From positions 1 to 64,000 of the forward strand of contig NZ_FXAY01000008.1 in the NCBI RefSeq assembly GCF_900177685.1: a DNA stretch of 64,000 bases, given 5' to 3'. The DNA is from Agreia pratensis (lineage in GTDB: Bacteria > Actinomycetota > Actinomycetes > Actinomycetales > Microbacteriaceae). The notes under the pieces were generated by a model. The model was not told where the DNA came from. It saw only the letters and a program-made list of their open reading frames with translations, and made no database searches. Each line of letters opens with the position of its first letter. The first letter of the stretch is position 1. Positions 63,047 to 64,000 of the stretch are shown here, piece after piece. The translations under genes and the position numbers were made by a program.

Positions 63047-63988
63047 TCAGACCAGCTGCACACCCTGCTGCAGGCGGGTCCGCACCTCGAAGACATCGCC
63101 TTGGCGCCGCGCGGCGCCGCTCGACACCCCGGAACGCAGCACATCCGACAACCGTGAGCGCGCGATGACGAGAGTGCCGGCATTCCGGCCTCTGTCGACC
63201 GACTCGGACGACGCCTCGACGAGCGCCCCGTCGGGAACCACGATGACCTGGCCGTCGAACCTCACCCCGAGCGACCTGCCCAGCTTTCGCGCCGATCGCA
63301 CGAGGTCGCGAATAGGCAGTTCGCCATCGGGAATGGTGTCACCCGCCAACTCGCCCCGGTGAAGGCGCACGGCTTCTCCCCAGTCCTCCGACATCACGGC
63401 GAAGAGTCCGGCAGGGCCGAGCACGACATGGTCGATCTTGTGGCCGGTGGGCGTGGCGACGTCATTCCAGACGGTGAATCCCATACCCAGGTCTGAGAGG
63501 GAGCGAGCGGTCTGCTCTTCGGCCAGTGCCTTGCCGAGCAGCCAGCGGATCTCACGAGGGGCGCTTCGCACGAGCGCGGCGTCGTAAGGATCGGGCAGTT
63601 CGGAGCCGCGCCCCGCCCACTCTCTGATGAGAGTCAGAAATCGTTCTCTCGCCTGTCCACCCGGGTGCCCATAGGAGCGTGCCTTCAAACTCGATGCGCT
63701 CGACGGCGCTGCCGCGCGAGCGGCCCACGACGACGATCCCGCGGCACGGGCCGAACCCGTGCGAGCCGAGCCGGACGACGCCCCCCTGTCGTACGCCGAG
63801 CGGGATACCGGATCGCCCACCACCTCCCAGGCAGCTTGGACGGCATGGAATCGCGCCGGTGAACCGCCCGTGTCGGGGTGGGTCTCGCGCAGGCGGCGAC
63901 GATAGGCCCGCCGCATCTCGTCGAGGCTCGCAGAGGGAGCGATGCCGAGCACCTCGTACGGAGTGGCCGAGGCCGGACTGTCAGACAT
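63047..63988 (-). CDS. J-domain protein with degenerate NERD-like domain
   Basis: A 313-residue protein. The N-terminal J domain (about 10-68) has the HPD motif at 37-39, so it could stimulate an Hsp70. A Ser/Ala-rich linker (70-100) leads to a helical region and a C-terminal part with IDHVVLGPAGLFAVM (about 183-197), resembling the NERD nuclease-related domain. The usual acidic-x-Lys catalytic position reads MSED, lacking Lys, so nuclease activity is doubtful. No dnaK or grpE is adjacent. ATG 63988 is near the window edge; upstream context is missing. Confidence 0.82.
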   Translation of the reverse strand: MSDSPASATPYEVLGIAPSASLDEMRRAYRRRLRETHPDTGGSPARFHAVQAAWEVVGDPVSRSAYDRGASSGSARTGSARAAGSSSWAARAAAPSSASSLKARSYGHPGGQARERFLTLIREWAGRGSELPDPYDAALVRSAPREIRWLLGKALAEEQTARSLSDLGMGFTVWNDVATPTGHKIDHVVLGPAGLFAVMSEDWGEAVRLHRGELAGDTIPDGELPIRDLVRSARKLGRSLGVRFDGQVIVVPDGALVEASSESVDRGRNAGTLVIARSRLSDVLRSGVSSGAARRQGDVFEVRTRLQQGVQLV

Positions 63989-64000
63989 GCCGCTCGTGAA

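Noticed and set aside
1-64000. tRNA, rRNA, CRISPR, insertion sequences, prophage or attachment sites
   Set aside because: Gaps between genes are short and none showed cloverleaf-like, direct-repeat-spacer or transposase signals by eye; a tRNAscan or covariance-model run would be decisive.

Overview
The window is chromosomal DNA of a high-GC actinobacterium, most likely a member of the Microbacteriaceae; I cannot name the genus. The evidence is a bcc-aa3 respiratory chain with a di-heme cytochrome c (QcrC), a three-helix Rieske protein and the actinobacterial subunit CtaF; a division and wall cluster with DivIVA/Wag31, SepF and FtsQ but no FtsA; and a gene order that broadly follows the Mycobacterium tuberculosis Rv2139-Rv2204c neighbourhood. 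The sequence is almost fully coding. I see no tRNA, rRNA, insertion sequence, prophage or CRISPR array.

Layout. 1-1749: end of glpF, a hairpin, then glpK. 1751-7187: trpD facing ctaE-qcrC-qcrA-qcrB. 7269-8437: a tryptophanyl-tRNA synthetase gene preceded by a previously unannotated 12-codon Trp leader peptide with three consecutive Trp codons. 8508-13607 (minus): ctaF, ctaD, ctaC, erpA and an M20 dipeptidase. 13654-17560: DUF3043 and YdeI-like genes, then pyrD, nrdR and hisD. 17643-23304: flavin reductase, dnaE, rluD and lspA. 23294-41319 (minus): the division and wall cluster, from mraZ-rsmH-ftsL-ftsI-murE-murF-mraY-murD-ftsW-murG-murC-ftsQ-ftsZ to yggS-sepF-yggT-divIVA, with many 4-base ATGA or GTGA overlaps. 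A strong terminator isolates it upstream, and three 10-bp-spaced MraZ boxes precede mraZ. 41614-51345: DUF3040, polyprenyl synthase, an Rv2175c-type DNA-binding protein, a LysM protein, a PASTA kinase, class II DAHP synthase, an acyltransferase, a ROK glucokinase and a long-chain acyl-CoA ligase.

51351-53133 is a small accessory module: a perfect 14-bp palindrome, a 64-residue Cys-rich small protein, a secreted gamma-class chorismate mutase and a TetR regulator. Then come def, pyc, an orphan parA and a minus-strand block DUF1653, NUDIX-PIN/NYN fusion, GarA, FtsR-type MerR and a second MerR. The right end carries an FMN reductase, an alkB gene behind a LexA-type SOS box, an S4 protein and a J-domain protein with a degenerate NERD-like domain.

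How it fits together. The left part is energy metabolism: glycerol entry and the cytochrome bcc-aa3 supercomplex with its Fe-S maturation factor. The middle makes and places the septum: Mur ligases and MraY/MurG build lipid II, FtsW/FtsI polymerise it, FtsZ/SepF/FtsQ/FtsL position it and DivIVA marks the poles. The right part holds signalling and central carbon control (PASTA kinase, GarA, MerR regulators, pyruvate carboxylase) and aromatic metabolism (DAHP synthase, chorismate mutase, trpD, trpS). Several genes look leaderless, with a TANNNT box 6-7 bases before the start codon. No intergenic stretch over 300 bases is empty: the longest, 41320-41613 and 51346-51692, hold the mraZ control region and the small Cys-rich gene.
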